Below, one piece after another: positions 33,801 through 42,277 of a stretch of DNA of 64,000 nt. Origin of the DNA: JABMQW01 sp964439935 (GTDB taxonomy: Bacteria; Fidelibacterota; Marinisomatia; Marinisomatales; TCS56); NCBI GenBank assembly GCA_964439935.1, contig CAYTPW010000001.1, forward strand, positions 62,001-126,000. Reading direction: 5' to 3'. The notes under the pieces were generated by a model, which was not told the origin of the DNA, ran no database searches, and was given only the letters and a program-made list of their open reading frames with translations. Within the stretch, counting starts at the first letter, position 1. Every line of letters starts with the position of its first letter. The position numbers and the translations under genes are program-made.

Positions 33801-33948
33801 GATTTTTGGTACTACAATTACCCTTTTGATGTTGCCATCCGCTATTTATTCGATCAGTGATTTGAGGGTGCTGAAAAATACTTTAGCGCACAAATATTTT
33901 AACAAACCCCTTCTTACACGGGAAGAACTGGAACCGGCCAGAAAATAG
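30802..33948 (+). CDS. RND-family efflux pump, inner-membrane permease (AcrB/MexB-like)
   Basis: A 1048-residue permease with the duplicated RND plan: transmembrane segment 1 near residue 17, a periplasmic loop of about 310 residues, helices from about 337 to 480, TM7 at about 535-550, a second loop, then helices from about 875 to 1010. GxxxD-like proton-relay elements lie in the fourth helix (LVVGILVDDGIIIGES) and its counterpart (GIVALAGIIINDSVVLID). Length and order are normal for HAE-type pumps. It is in an operon with the adaptor. The substrate cannot be predicted; no TolC-like partner is adjacent. Confidence 0.88.
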   Translation: MQKFIQYFIKHALITNWIMVIICLSGVFALFNLQKRINPKMEQPYVTVDVPFPGASPVEVEEGIIVKIEEALKGLEGISDIWSASMDNYGSVTVEVDEDYDVDKAIQKIKNSVNSISSYPVGAEKPIIYQETTWNRAIMFSVFGPDDLFTTKKIIDEFRDDLMRTGKISNTMTWGLPDRELSIEISPRDLERYKLTINDIARAIRNSNLNISSGSVLTEQEEILIRSYGKKYQSQEFENIEIISGINGQKILLSDICTIKEQWPENRFYSEFNGQRSVAFNVMYNNNEDVVEIVEIAERTAQMYNEKYAGLITFETFIKETDDLEERLRLLIQNGLIGLALIIFLLGIFLNLRLAFWVAIGIPISFLGMFFVIWLIGISINEMSLFGMILVVGILVDDGIIIGESIYSQAEKGKRRLNAAIDGTLDVIKPVTISVMTTIVAFMPYFYFYGQLGDHVWQIAAIVIASLGFSLVEAIIILPAHIEHSRALYVAKKTHVNTESTIYQLRQKMESFLKFILDNMYKKFLNLCLKYRWSVLAGTIATLLIVAGMFKGAHIRAQFFPELEFPFARIQIEMPAGSSAETASAVRHEVIEKALEFGKIKEQEEGINPIENYTSWGRSGNVNIFLDLIPATQREWSVNDFLSELDEFIGNIPEADNVNLRTASFGGRPISVKFLSADYSQLLKAKDLLKKELAQIDGVKDIQDDTPLGNNEFIVELKPSAKALGFTLRDVTTQLRQGFYGQEVMRMQRGRDELRIWVRFNQENRTSISQVENLRIRTPGGDYVPFKEIATFKIERGLRRIRHENGYRSVTVYANMDFTKNSQQVVLNELNSDIIPRVLSQVDGVSKSMGGQSEYMQKMVGSIKFSMTFAALIIFTILVFLLKSYIQTLLIISLIPLGIIGAVIGHYLKGIPVSILSFLGIVALAGIIINDSVVLIDRYNKQVKAGMKVAESVYQSAVSRFRPIILTTVTTAVGLGPLILQKSQQGQWLVPMALSVAAGLIFGTTITLLMLPSAIYSISDLRVLKNTLAHKYFNKPLLTREELEPARK

Positions 33949-34117
33949 ATACAACAGACTGATTGTCTGATCTGCCCCATAAAATCCTGATAAAATGGTA
34001 GTCTAGATACTAACTACATTTCTGTTTTTCAGCTGATTTAGATAGCTTGTGAAGTAAGTTCTACATAATTTGTATTTATCAGTGTTGCAGATTCATTTAT
34101 CCCAGAGGAGATAACCA

Positions 34118-35113
34118 TTGTATCAACGCGACGATAAAATGCTGGCAGACGAAGCCTTCGAATCTGGTGAATATAGACATCTTGTGATCGGTAACAAGGG
34201 AAGATTACTCGATACCCGCAGGACACCGGTATCGATTATAAAATTAAGAATGGCTGATGGAATGTTTGTGCTTAGAATCGATGCATTCGAAGATGAAGGT
34301 GCTATTTGGGAAATTCCATTTGAAAAAGTAGGTAACTATCAATTTACCAGGGGTAGCGATTATAATAACCAACGCACTCAATCTCAGATTGAACGGATTG
34401 TAGATAAGTTTAACCAGCGACTGGCTATTGATTGTAAAAAAGAGGTTCGCGATACAACATGGATGCAACTTCAGAAATTAAAAGGAGATGCTATTGGATG
34501 GATAAATAAGAATTCAAGATTTCAGGAAGCGAATAAGGAACTGCCCAATCCAATAGCATTGCCAGAATGTCCTCTGCTTTGGGAGGATTTAAAGGCATTT
34601 ATGGAAACACGAGCTGTTTGGGACATAGAAGAGGCGTTTGCAAGACAATTTGTAAGTAATCCATATTCGGGAGAATTGGTAAAAGGCCATAGAATAGTAC
34701 TTGCACAATTGGGTCTAGTTCCATTCAAAGGGAAGATAGTGAGGGATCCTGACTTGTTTGCAGGTGAATGGTCTTCAGAAAAACGAGCACAACACATTCT
34801 TTCCCGAATGGCTTTTATAACAGCTCTTTTTAGTCATTATGGATACCAGACAGTCAAATTGTATAGAGGTATATCAAGCCAAAGTCATTTACGCGCACAC
34901 GCTAATTACTCATTTGTGTCGACCAGCTTTAACCAATCTGTAGCTGAAGCACATTATCAATCTGGGAACGAGAATTCTACCTGTGTACTCTATCGTCAAT
35001 CTGTGCCAATTGAACGACTTTTCATGACATTTTATGAAACTGAGCAGATGAACCGTCAATTCCGGGAAGCAGAGGCAATTCTTTTCTATGAATGTGATAA
35101 TCTTGCTTTTTAG
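34118..35113 (+). CDS. Predicted mono-ADP-ribosyltransferase (R-S-ExE type) with unknown N-terminal domain
   Basis: A 331-residue protein starting with TTG behind AGAGGAGA. The C-terminal third has the order of motifs that defines the R-S-E class of ADP-ribosyltransferases: R250 in KLYRGISS, S268-T269-S270 in YSFVSTSFNQ, and E317-x-E319 in FREAEAILFYE. These bind NAD+ and, with the ExE form, usually modify arginine. Residues 1-160 (start YQRDDKMLADEAFESGEYR) are not recognised and contain no signal peptide or membrane helix. Toxins, phage Alt/Mod proteins and polymorphic-toxin effectors share this fold. No immunity gene, secretion marker or phage gene is next to it. ART fold assignment is fairly confident; the target is unknown. 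Confidence 0.65.
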   Translation: MYQRDDKMLADEAFESGEYRHLVIGNKGRLLDTRRTPVSIIKLRMADGMFVLRIDAFEDEGAIWEIPFEKVGNYQFTRGSDYNNQRTQSQIERIVDKFNQRLAIDCKKEVRDTTWMQLQKLKGDAIGWINKNSRFQEANKELPNPIALPECPLLWEDLKAFMETRAVWDIEEAFARQFVSNPYSGELVKGHRIVLAQLGLVPFKGKIVRDPDLFAGEWSSEKRAQHILSRMAFITALFSHYGYQTVKLYRGISSQSHLRAHANYSFVSTSFNQSVAEAHYQSGNENSTCVLYRQSVPIERLFMTFYETEQMNRQFREAEAILFYECDNLAF

Positions 35114-35248
35114 AATAATCGTATTCAAACGAAAGATTATTATGAGCCGCGCGAGCAGTCCAGTCTGAATATAATTCAGTATCCAAAAAATTAGCATACC
35201 ACCATTTTATTAATCGAATCTGTTTAAAACTCATATAATTTCGTTAAG

Positions 35249-35312
35249 CCCCAGCTCTAAATTCCTAAAAACGTCTTTTCTTTTTTAATTATCGATAGTG
35301 ATCCAAACGGTA
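35249..35312. repeat. Degenerate intergenic element, copy E
   Basis: CCCCAGCTCTAAATTCCTAAAAACGTC followed by ATCGATAGTG and AAACGG resembles copies C and D but is more divergent. It lies between the convergent ADP-ribosyltransferase and FAH genes. Confidence 0.35.
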
Positions 35313-35387
35313 GATATATTGACTACCTGGTGGTCTAAATAATTGGAGCTAGTTATAAAGAGGATAGGTATTCGTAAACTTAATTAA

Positions 35388-36242
35388 TTAATCGGTAAAA
35401 GCAATCACGCGCTGTTTTGAAACTCCAAGTTCATCTATTCCAAGTTCAACGATGTCCCCCGGTTTCAAATATTCAGGTGGATCCATCCCAAGCCCGACAC
35501 CGGGTGGCGTTCCGGTAGAAATTATATCTCCCGGTAAAAGGGTCATAAATTCGCTCAAATAGGAGATCAGTTTTGGAATTTTGAAAATAAAGTTTTTAGT
35601 GTTTCCACGTTGCTTGTATTCGCCATTCAATTTCAACCACAGATGTAAATTGTGAACATCTCCGATTTCATCCGGCGTTATTAAATATGGGCCAAGGGGA
35701 GCAAATGTGTCTGCACTTTTACCCTTAACCCACTGTCCGCCTCTTTCCAGTTGGAATTCCCGTTCACTGTAGTCATTATGCAGTAAATACCCGGCAACAT
35801 AGTCTAATGCATCAGTTTCATTGACATGTTTTGCTTCTTTCCCAATAACCAAAGCCAACTCTACTTCCCAGTCAGTTTTAGTTGCGTTTTTGGGAATTAC
35901 CAGATCATCATAGGGTCCGCAAATTGCCGTTGTTGCTTTGAAAAAGACAACCGGCTCAAGCGGTATTTGGGCTCCGGATTCTTTGGCATGATCACTGAAA
36001 TTAAGTCCGATACAAATAAGTTTGCTCGGTCGGGCAATAGGGGCGCCCAGCCGGATTTGTGTAATAATTGAGGGAAGGGATAGTTCATTCTCGACTAACC
36101 ATTTATTTAATCGAACTAACCCACTACTTCTGAAAAATTCTTCATTATAATCATTGCAAAAAGAACTTATATCAAGATATTTACCCTCTTTAAGTAATCC
36201 AGGTTTTTCGGATCCCGGTTCACCAAAACGTATTAATTTCAA
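35388..36242 (-). CDS. Fumarylacetoacetate-hydrolase family protein (2,4-diketo-3-deoxy-sugar-acid hydrolase-like)
   Basis: A 284-residue FAH-fold protein. Motifs: KLICIGLNFSDHAKESGA (about residues 73-90), the metal-binding acids in TDWEVELALVIGKEA and the C-terminal DIISTGTPPGVGLGM. Length and N-terminal MKLIRFGEPG match the subgroup that cleaves 2,4-diketo-3-deoxy-L-fuconate or related compounds to pyruvate plus a hydroxy acid. It is the last gene of a minus-strand operon with a sugar-acid dehydratase, lactonase and two SDRs, supporting that role. The exact sugar is unknown. Confidence 0.8.
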   Translation of the reverse strand: MKLIRFGEPGSEKPGLLKEGKYLDISSFCNDYNEEFFRSSGLVRLNKWLVENELSLPSIITQIRLGAPIARPSKLICIGLNFSDHAKESGAQIPLEPVVFFKATTAICGPYDDLVIPKNATKTDWEVELALVIGKEAKHVNETDALDYVAGYLLHNDYSEREFQLERGGQWVKGKSADTFAPLGPYLITPDEIGDVHNLHLWLKLNGEYKQRGNTKNFIFKIPKLISYLSEFMTLLPGDIISTGTPPGVGLGMDPPEYLKPGDIVELGIDELGVSKQRVIAFTD

Positions 36243-36256
36243 ATCAGCACCTGTTA

Positions 36257-37033
36257 TTATCTTAAGTTCATAACACCGCCGTCAATATCGTAGGCAGCTG
36301 CGGTGATAAAGGAGGAATCCTCGGCGCAAAGAAATAAGGCCAGTTTGGCGATTTCATCCGGTGTACCCATTCTGCCAATTGGTTGAAACCTGGACAGTGT
36401 CTCGAATACTTCCTTTTCTTGCCCGGGATAATTTGTCTGTAAATAATCATCCACAAAAGGCGTATGTACGCGAGCGGGACAGATACAGTTACAACGGATA
36501 TTTTGATCGATATAATCTTTTGCGATTGAGAGGGTCATTGCAAGGACCGCACCTTTACTCATCGAATATGCGAAGCGATCATTTAAACCAACTCGGGCCG
36601 CAATCGAAGCTAAATTTAGGATAACACCGCCGCCATTTTTTACCATATCCCCAATCGTTGCCTTAGTCACCAAGTACACACTTTTCACATTAACATTATA
36701 AATATTGTCTAATTCTGATGGGATAGTTTGTTCAATATTCCCAATATGAGAAATAGCGGCATTATTAACCAAGATATCAATGCGCTGTTCCTTATCAATA
36801 ATTTGTTTAATTGCCTTCTTAACGCTCTTTTCATCCGCAACATCACAGAAAATATATTTTGCATTGCCACCATTTCGAACAATATCTATTTGAGCGGTCT
36901 CGCCTAATTTTTTGTTTATCTCCAGTAAGTATACTTTTGACTTTTCTTTGGCAAATAATTCGGCAATACTTTTTCCAATTCCTGATCCAGCACCAGTAAT
37001 TACCGAAATTTTGTTGTTTAATTTTTCCGACAT
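36257..37033 (-). CDS. SDR-family oxidoreductase (sugar-acid or sugar dehydrogenase)
   Basis: A 258-residue classical SDR. ATG 37033 (MSEKLNNKISVITGAG) is used; the longer frame to 37120 would overlap the next gene. The cofactor loop is TGAGSGIGKS, NNAAIS follows near residue 86, the catalytic serine is in LNLASIAARVG and the YSMSKGA motif holds Tyr-x-x-x-Lys. An acidic residue after the second strand (LLEINKK) suggests NAD rather than NADP. By analogy with L-fucose-type pathways, one of the two SDRs would oxidise the sugar to its lactone and the other the 2-keto-3-deoxy acid; which does which is not decided. Confidence 0.82.
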   Translation of the reverse strand: MSEKLNNKISVITGAGSGIGKSIAELFAKEKSKVYLLEINKKLGETAQIDIVRNGGNAKYIFCDVADEKSVKKAIKQIIDKEQRIDILVNNAAISHIGNIEQTIPSELDNIYNVNVKSVYLVTKATIGDMVKNGGGVILNLASIAARVGLNDRFAYSMSKGAVLAMTLSIAKDYIDQNIRCNCICPARVHTPFVDDYLQTNYPGQEKEVFETLSRFQPIGRMGTPDEIAKLALFLCAEDSSFITAAAYDIDGGVMNLR

Positions 37034-37034
37034 A

Positions 37035-37802
37035 TTAATCCCTTTTGCTACCACCGATAGACAGTCCCAATCCGCCATCAATTCTAATTGCCTGTCCGGT
37101 GATAAAGCCAGCTTTATCACTTGCCAGATAGGCTATCAACTCGGCTACTTCCCTGCTGGTACCAATTCGCTTGGCTACATGCATATCATGACATTCCTGG
37201 AGTACTTCTTCAGGATTTGGTGACTCCTGAATTGCACCTCTTAACATCGGGGTATCGACAGTACCCGGGCAAACAGCAACGCAACGAATCTTCGGTCCGT
37301 AATCGACAGCTATGCTGCGGGTCAAGCCCAACAATGCTGTTTTCGAAGTTGTGTACGGCGCCACCTTGTTTTGAGAAATAAAAGACTGCACACTGGCAAC
37401 ATTTAATATACAGCCATGTTCTTTTTTTAGCATGGATGGAATAGCATATTTGGAACATAAAAAGGCACTTTTCAAATTCACACTCATTACCAGATCCCAT
37501 TCAGCTTCACTGGTTTCCGTAACTGTGCTATAGCGTTGGATACCGGCATTATTGACCAGGATATCAATATCACCAACTTCCTTAGTTATCTGCTTGATGG
37601 TGGCTTGGACTTCTTTATCTTTGGAAACGTCACATTTTATGTACAGAGCATTATGGCCAAGTTTATTAGCCAATTCTTGACCTTTTTCATCAATATCCAG
37701 AATGCATACCTTGGCCTTTGCAGTGTGAAATGTTTCCGCACAGGAAGCGCCAATACCCTTAGCACCTCCGGTAATTACGATCGTTTTATTTTTGAATGAC
37801 AT
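37035..37802 (-). CDS. SDR-family oxidoreductase, second copy in operon
   Basis: A 255-residue classical SDR: TGGAKGIGAS at the cofactor loop, CILDIDEKGQ (acidic, NAD-type), NNAGIQ near residue 86, serine in LNVASVQSF, and YTTSKTAL with the catalytic Tyr and Lys. It ends with GFITGQAIRIDGGL. It lies one base before the other SDR start, so the two are coupled. The proteins are related but clearly distinct, consistent with two successive oxidations in one pathway. Confidence 0.82.
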   Translation of the reverse strand: MSFKNKTIVITGGAKGIGASCAETFHTAKAKVCILDIDEKGQELANKLGHNALYIKCDVSKDKEVQATIKQITKEVGDIDILVNNAGIQRYSTVTETSEAEWDLVMSVNLKSAFLCSKYAIPSMLKKEHGCILNVASVQSFISQNKVAPYTTSKTALLGLTRSIAVDYGPKIRCVAVCPGTVDTPMLRGAIQESPNPEEVLQECHDMHVAKRIGTSREVAELIAYLASDKAGFITGQAIRIDGGLGLSIGGSKRD

Positions 37803-37805
37803 CGA

Positions 37806-38657
37806 TTAGCTCCTGAATGAGGCGAGTGGTAATCCCTTACTGCCGTAATCAATTTGCAGGATATGCCAGCGCCCCAGATTGGCAACGAATAATTGATCCA
37901 AAGCCGGACCACCAAAAGCGATATTGGTTGGATTTGAAATGGTGTGGGCTTCCCAGTCATCAACTAAAACCGTGGCCGTTTGATCGGGTGCTATTTTGAA
38001 TATTTTATTCGGTGTGTAGCAGGAGACCAGCAGATTGCCCTGAGCGTCAAAGGCGATTCCATCCGGTACCGTTTCCGGTAGCGTGCAGTATACCGATCGC
38101 TCACCGGCAGAACCATCTGGATTTATGGCAACTCTTTCAACACCAGGCAACCAGGAGCAAACTAGATAGAGAAAATTCTGTTTTTGATCTAGTGCCAGAC
38201 CATTGGCAAAATTAAACGGTCCGGCGTGCCAAATTGAACCTGCACCGTCAGCAGAGTATTTTATTATTTTTCCGGTTATTTCTCTGAAGGCTCCGCTTTC
38301 AGTAACATATAAATTTCCACTATTATCAAAAACAGCAAAGTTAGGAATATTGAATTCATGTGTTTCTGCACCCTTTGAGAATTCAGTCAATTCATAGGAT
38401 TTTATATTCAATTTCCAAAGGCAATGATTATTTAAATCGCAGATAGCCAACCACTTACCACTAGGACTAAAGGCAATACCTAAAATAAATCCACCGGTAT
38501 TAGTTACCTCCTCAATCTTACTACCATTTTTGGAAATCCGATAGATTTGTCCGCCTTCACCTCCAGCCCAAACAGTACCATCGGGATGCACTGCGACGCA
38601 TTCGGGATGATCTAAACCGTCTGCAAAAATAGTGGCGGTGCTTAACAATGAATTCAT
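37806..38657 (-). CDS. SMP-30/gluconolactonase-family lactonase
   Basis: A 283-residue beta-propeller. Family signatures are LDHPECVAVHPDGTVWAGG at the N-terminus, ANGLALDQKQNFLYL (metal-site Asn) and VPDGIAFDAQGNLLVS (metal-site Asp). These calcium or zinc enzymes open sugar lactones. In this operon it would hydrolyse the lactone made by an SDR to the acid used by the dehydratase. No signal peptide was seen, so it is cytoplasmic. It sits 3 bases upstream of the SDR start. Confidence 0.8.
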   Translation of the reverse strand: MNSLLSTATIFADGLDHPECVAVHPDGTVWAGGEGGQIYRISKNGSKIEEVTNTGGFILGIAFSPSGKWLAICDLNNHCLWKLNIKSYELTEFSKGAETHEFNIPNFAVFDNSGNLYVTESGAFREITGKIIKYSADGAGSIWHAGPFNFANGLALDQKQNFLYLVCSWLPGVERVAINPDGSAGERSVYCTLPETVPDGIAFDAQGNLLVSCYTPNKIFKIAPDQTATVLVDDWEAHTISNPTNIAFGGPALDQLFVANLGRWHILQIDYGSKGLPLASFRS

Positions 38658-38678
38658 TAATTTATCCTTTCCGGCTGG

Positions 38679-39725
38679 CTACACCAAGACTGTTGCAGAT
38701 AGTTTGGTAGTAATTATTTCACCAGGTTCAATCGACAACCACTCGCCTTTATCGATTGATTCCTGGGCATCTGGTTTCCACATTGCTGTCCAGGGCTCCA
38801 AAGCAATTGCGTAAGCATTGCCCCACCATGGTGCATCTTGAGTGGCATAGCGCTCTTGCCAGTACCATAGATATTTAAAGATATTTGCATCCCAGGTAAG
38901 TCCGAAACCCACTTTGTGCCCAGAATTAACGATTGAATAATTACCCTGACTCCCGAAACCGTGAATGTAAGATAAATCGCTATAAGGAGGATCATTTTCC
39001 GGTGGCAATAAACCGGCATTATCCTTTTCTCCATTTATGTTGAGGCATTCCGGCCAATCCGATTCGACTCCCGGTTTGAAGCGACGGTGATCTGGCATGG
39101 CCGGTTCGGATATTATTTTTTGCCCATTGGTTTTTATATCGGCACCTTGATTTAAAAATGGCAGACCAAAAGCAATATGATGTCCCCACATTAGATCCAG
39201 CTTGGTTTTAGATTCGTTGATCAGTCGTTCTTCGATAAACAGGGTTGCTTTATCGGCTACCAGGGTGAGTGTTTTTTCAACCTTGATCGGCATCCGTAAT
39301 GGACGGGTCCACATTCTTACCGATATTTTCTCAACACTGCTGTTGATAATGGAATATTTCCAGGGGATTAATGAAATTTCACCATGCTGCCCCAGCGAAG
39401 CACCGCGATACACAAAAGTAGGACTATTGGGTAAAATTTCCTGCCAGCCGCCGTAATAATAATCTTCAAACTGGTTGGGTGTATTGCGCATCTGGGAAAA
39501 ATCCTGCTGTGGATTGCGTATCCCTTTTGATAGCCGGAGCATAAAATCTAAATCCAACGGTTTATAGCGGAATTCAAAAATATCACTGCCCCGACCGGCC
39601 AATATTCCAATTTTAAGGAAATCGTTTTCCATCCAGATTGTTTTCATTCCTTTGTAGGACCAGTCATCTGAAATCTGACATTTACTCAAGGCAAAAGGAG
39701 GGGAGGTTAGTTTATTTTTCATCAT
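38679..39725 (-). CDS. DUF4432-type galactose-mutarotase-like protein
   Basis: A 348-residue protein with the look of the DUF4432/aldose-1-epimerase fold: GILAGRGSDIFEFRYKP near residue 37, then ...LMWGHHIAFGLPFL near 187 with paired histidines, and a C-terminal ALEPWTAMWKP. Members accompany sugar and sugar-acid operons and are thought to interconvert anomers. The start ATG overlaps the stop of the dehydratase gene (ATGA), so translation is coupled. The substrate is unknown, presumably the sugar fed to the first SDR. Confidence 0.75.
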   Translation of the reverse strand: MMKNKLTSPPFALSKCQISDDWSYKGMKTIWMENDFLKIGILAGRGSDIFEFRYKPLDLDFMLRLSKGIRNPQQDFSQMRNTPNQFEDYYYGGWQEILPNSPTFVYRGASLGQHGEISLIPWKYSIINSSVEKISVRMWTRPLRMPIKVEKTLTLVADKATLFIEERLINESKTKLDLMWGHHIAFGLPFLNQGADIKTNGQKIISEPAMPDHRRFKPGVESDWPECLNINGEKDNAGLLPPENDPPYSDLSYIHGFGSQGNYSIVNSGHKVGFGLTWDANIFKYLWYWQERYATQDAPWWGNAYAIALEPWTAMWKPDAQESIDKGEWLSIEPGEIITTKLSATVLV

Positions 39726-40792
39726 TCCTTCTCAATTATTTGCAGTACAGCTTTTAAATATCCTAAGGCGTAGGCCATACCGGCATGCCAGGGTGCATCG
39801 CAGGACATCTCTGGTGTATGGTCTGGAATGATTAATCCGGAGTAATTATTCTTTTTCAGAATTCTTAATGCTTTAACCATATCTATATCACCTTCGTCGA
39901 TAAATGCTTCCCGGTAATGGGGCACTTTACCAATCACATTCCGGCTGTGGATGTACCCGATTTTATTCAACCGTGAGTATTTATCCAAAAACTCATAGAT
40001 ATTACTACCTTGCATTTCCTGAACCGTACCCATGCATAACTCAAAACCGTTTGCGGGACTATCATACAGATCTAGCAATTTCTCATATTCAGATGTGATA
40101 TAAAATAATCGGTCGGTTCCGCGCATATTACTCAATGGCGGATCATCGGGATGAGCGACCAATTTAATATTGTTTTCCTCAGCAACAGGTATCATTTCAT
40201 TTAAGAAATATTTTAAGCGATCCCACATCTCTACCCTGGATACTGGTGCTAACGAACCTTCATCAGCCTCTGTATCATAGCGCATATTCCAAACCATTCC
40301 CTTTGGGATTGGTTCACTGATATCAATTAAGCTTTGATCGAATTCAATCGATTTAGCATTTCCTCTACCCGTATATTTACCAGTCCAACCCCACACTCCC
40401 GCAATACTGAAATTATAGCCCACAATAGGAATTCCAACTTGGCCGATTATTTTAAGTGACTGCTTTAGATTTTCAATTTGTTTCAATTTATTTGGTCCGT
40501 CCAACAGGATATCGAACCAATGGGCTGGATCAATATTTTCGATGGCTTCCCAAATCAACCCTGCTGATTCAATTTCTTGCTTAAGGGCCAGTAAATCGTC
40601 GTATTGCCAGAGTTTATCCTGATTATTGGTAATTCCCCAGCCATCGAGATGATTTTTTGTTAATGACGGATTACCCCCACCTTTGATATAATCAACCAAC
40701 TGAACCACTAAATGCGTAGCTCCAGCTTGTTTTGCAAATTGATAATTGTTCTTACTTAAAACACTTTTATATAGTCCAAGACCTAATTTCAT
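39722..40792 (-). CDS. Mannonate dehydratase (UxuA)-family protein
   Basis: A 356-residue TIM-barrel of the UxuA family. Typical segments: GATHLVVQLVDY near the N-terminus, PIVGYNFSIAGVWGW near residue 120, KLVAHPDDPP near 213 with the metal-binding His, ELCMGTVQEM near 251 (metal Cys), IGYIHSRNV near 275 (metal His) and the C-terminal IIPDHTPEMSCDAPWHAG. UxuA dehydrates D-mannonate to 2-keto-3-deoxygluconate. Here it is the first gene of an operon that ends with an FAH hydrolase instead of a KDG kinase, so it may act on a different aldonate. No transporter is in the operon. Confidence 0.82.
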   Translation of the reverse strand: MKLGLGLYKSVLSKNNYQFAKQAGATHLVVQLVDYIKGGGNPSLTKNHLDGWGITNNQDKLWQYDDLLALKQEIESAGLIWEAIENIDPAHWFDILLDGPNKLKQIENLKQSLKIIGQVGIPIVGYNFSIAGVWGWTGKYTGRGNAKSIEFDQSLIDISEPIPKGMVWNMRYDTEADEGSLAPVSRVEMWDRLKYFLNEMIPVAEENNIKLVAHPDDPPLSNMRGTDRLFYITSEYEKLLDLYDSPANGFELCMGTVQEMQGSNIYEFLDKYSRLNKIGYIHSRNVIGKVPHYREAFIDEGDIDMVKALRILKKNNYSGLIIPDHTPEMSCDAPWHAGMAYALGYLKAVLQIIEKE

Positions 40793-40989
40793 TTATTCCT
40801 CAATTACTTTGAAAATTTACTTTGAGTACATACATAAACCATCGATTATTTTAATACAATTGTTCAGACATCTGTGCATATGAAATCTATATGTCAATTG
40901 TACAACTATTTCCGTTATAACTAAAGATTGTTGCCGAAAATGTATGGGTGCATCTGAGTAACAAAATCAGGAGCAGGTCAAAATTGGCA

Positions 40990-42177
40990 TCAAAACAATT
41001 TCCCAAAAACAAAATAGACGCCAAAAGAATCTGGTACGGGCTCTGGAACTGGAGACACGACACCGTTTTCCACCAACTGTTCAATGATAATTCCAAATAG
41101 TGCATGATAGCAAACCTGTATGTAGTCATGATCATTATCTAAAAATTCAGAATAGGGGGATTTGTCTGATGAAACTAAAATGTCGTCAAAATGTCCAAAG
41201 GCAACTTCAGCGGCAGCTGCTCCTATTTTGTCTATCAAAGGAAATAAAGACTTGACGGTAGTTGCTTCAACAATGGGAACTAAAAGACGATCATTCTCGA
41301 TCCAATTTAGATATCTTAGCATCGCTTTTTCCTGATCTGTTAAAGAATTTATTCCGCCTTCCGGTGATATTTTGAAAAGTCCGGTACTAAACGGTTTGTC
41401 ACCGCGATATTTATTCATTGCAATGCTATAGCGATCCATAATAGCGCCATGCAGGACATAAACTTCAATCTGATCATCATCTTTGTTAAACTGATACCAG
41501 TTTGTGCCAAAGTTGGAAAAATTAATCCCCTGCTCCAGAAAAAATGCTGGAGTAACACTCTGCTGCTGGGATTCTGATTCACGGGCATTTCTTTCCCGTT
41601 CGAGTTGTATGATTTTACTATGAAAGGATCCGTCGATGATTAGTTTATCGATGATCAGATGGGTCACTATCTCCCACGGTGGATCTAGAGGAGTTTTTAC
41701 GCTGTCATAGTGAATTTTTAATTGCTGGGTTTCTTCCCTGAGATATTGCGCTACGCTACTGGCCATTAATGATAAATCAGTTCTGATTAACTTCATTTGA
41801 TTGTCTGTTATAACCGGTATTGTTGGTACCCAGCGACCCGGATCATCTTTTTTGATCAACTGGATAGATTCCAGCTTGGAAATAAAATATTCAACTTGAG
41901 ATTTGGTAAGTTCACTTGTATTCAGAATCTGTTTATCTGTCAGTGGTTGCTCAGCAATAGCGAGCAAAAAGCGATTAAATTCTTTTTTTTGTTTTGTTAG
42001 GTCATCAAGGACTTCAAAACAATTTGTACCAAAACGGTTCTTGATCCCACTTTCACTCCCAACTCTCCAAAAACTTAAATCGGAGGGATTTTTGCTTGAT
42101 CGGTTTAAATCACAGCAGCTAACTATGATTAAGAAGCAGCAAACCAGGATTATCTCAAAATGTTTCCTCCAGAGCAT
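40990..42177 (-). CDS. Putative lipoprotein with a winged-helix-like region
   Basis: A 395-residue protein of unknown family. ATG 42177 is preferred over 42213 because AAGGAG lies 10 bases upstream and the product then begins MLWRKHFEIILVCC, a proper lipoprotein signal with lipobox-like IIVSC-C near residues 16-22. Residues about 45-115 (DDLTKQKKEFNRFLLAIAEQ, LTKSQVEYFISKLESIQLIK) look like a winged helix used as a protein module. The rest is mixed alpha/beta and ends ...FGVYFVFGKLF. Export plus a DNA-binding-like fold is unusual. It is monocistronic as far as can be seen. Confidence 0.6.
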   Translation of the reverse strand: MLWRKHFEIILVCCFLIIVSCCDLNRSSKNPSDLSFWRVGSESGIKNRFGTNCFEVLDDLTKQKKEFNRFLLAIAEQPLTDKQILNTSELTKSQVEYFISKLESIQLIKKDDPGRWVPTIPVITDNQMKLIRTDLSLMASSVAQYLREETQQLKIHYDSVKTPLDPPWEIVTHLIIDKLIIDGSFHSKIIQLERERNARESESQQQSVTPAFFLEQGINFSNFGTNWYQFNKDDDQIEVYVLHGAIMDRYSIAMNKYRGDKPFSTGLFKISPEGGINSLTDQEKAMLRYLNWIENDRLLVPIVEATTVKSLFPLIDKIGAAAAEVAFGHFDDILVSSDKSPYSEFLDNDHDYIQVCYHALFGIIIEQLVENGVVSPVPEPVPDSFGVYFVFGKLF

Positions 42178-42277
42178 AGCATATTTCTCCTTGTCGATGT
42201 AATTGTATGTCATTTAGGATTGGGGATATTTCAATTATAGTCAACCGACATGATAGGATTCTTTTACAGAATCTGCA

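Noticed and set aside
36257..37120. Longer SDR start at 37120
   Set aside because: It would overlap the neighbouring SDR gene by 86 bases, and the added residues do not belong to the SDR fold; ATG 37033 is the better start.
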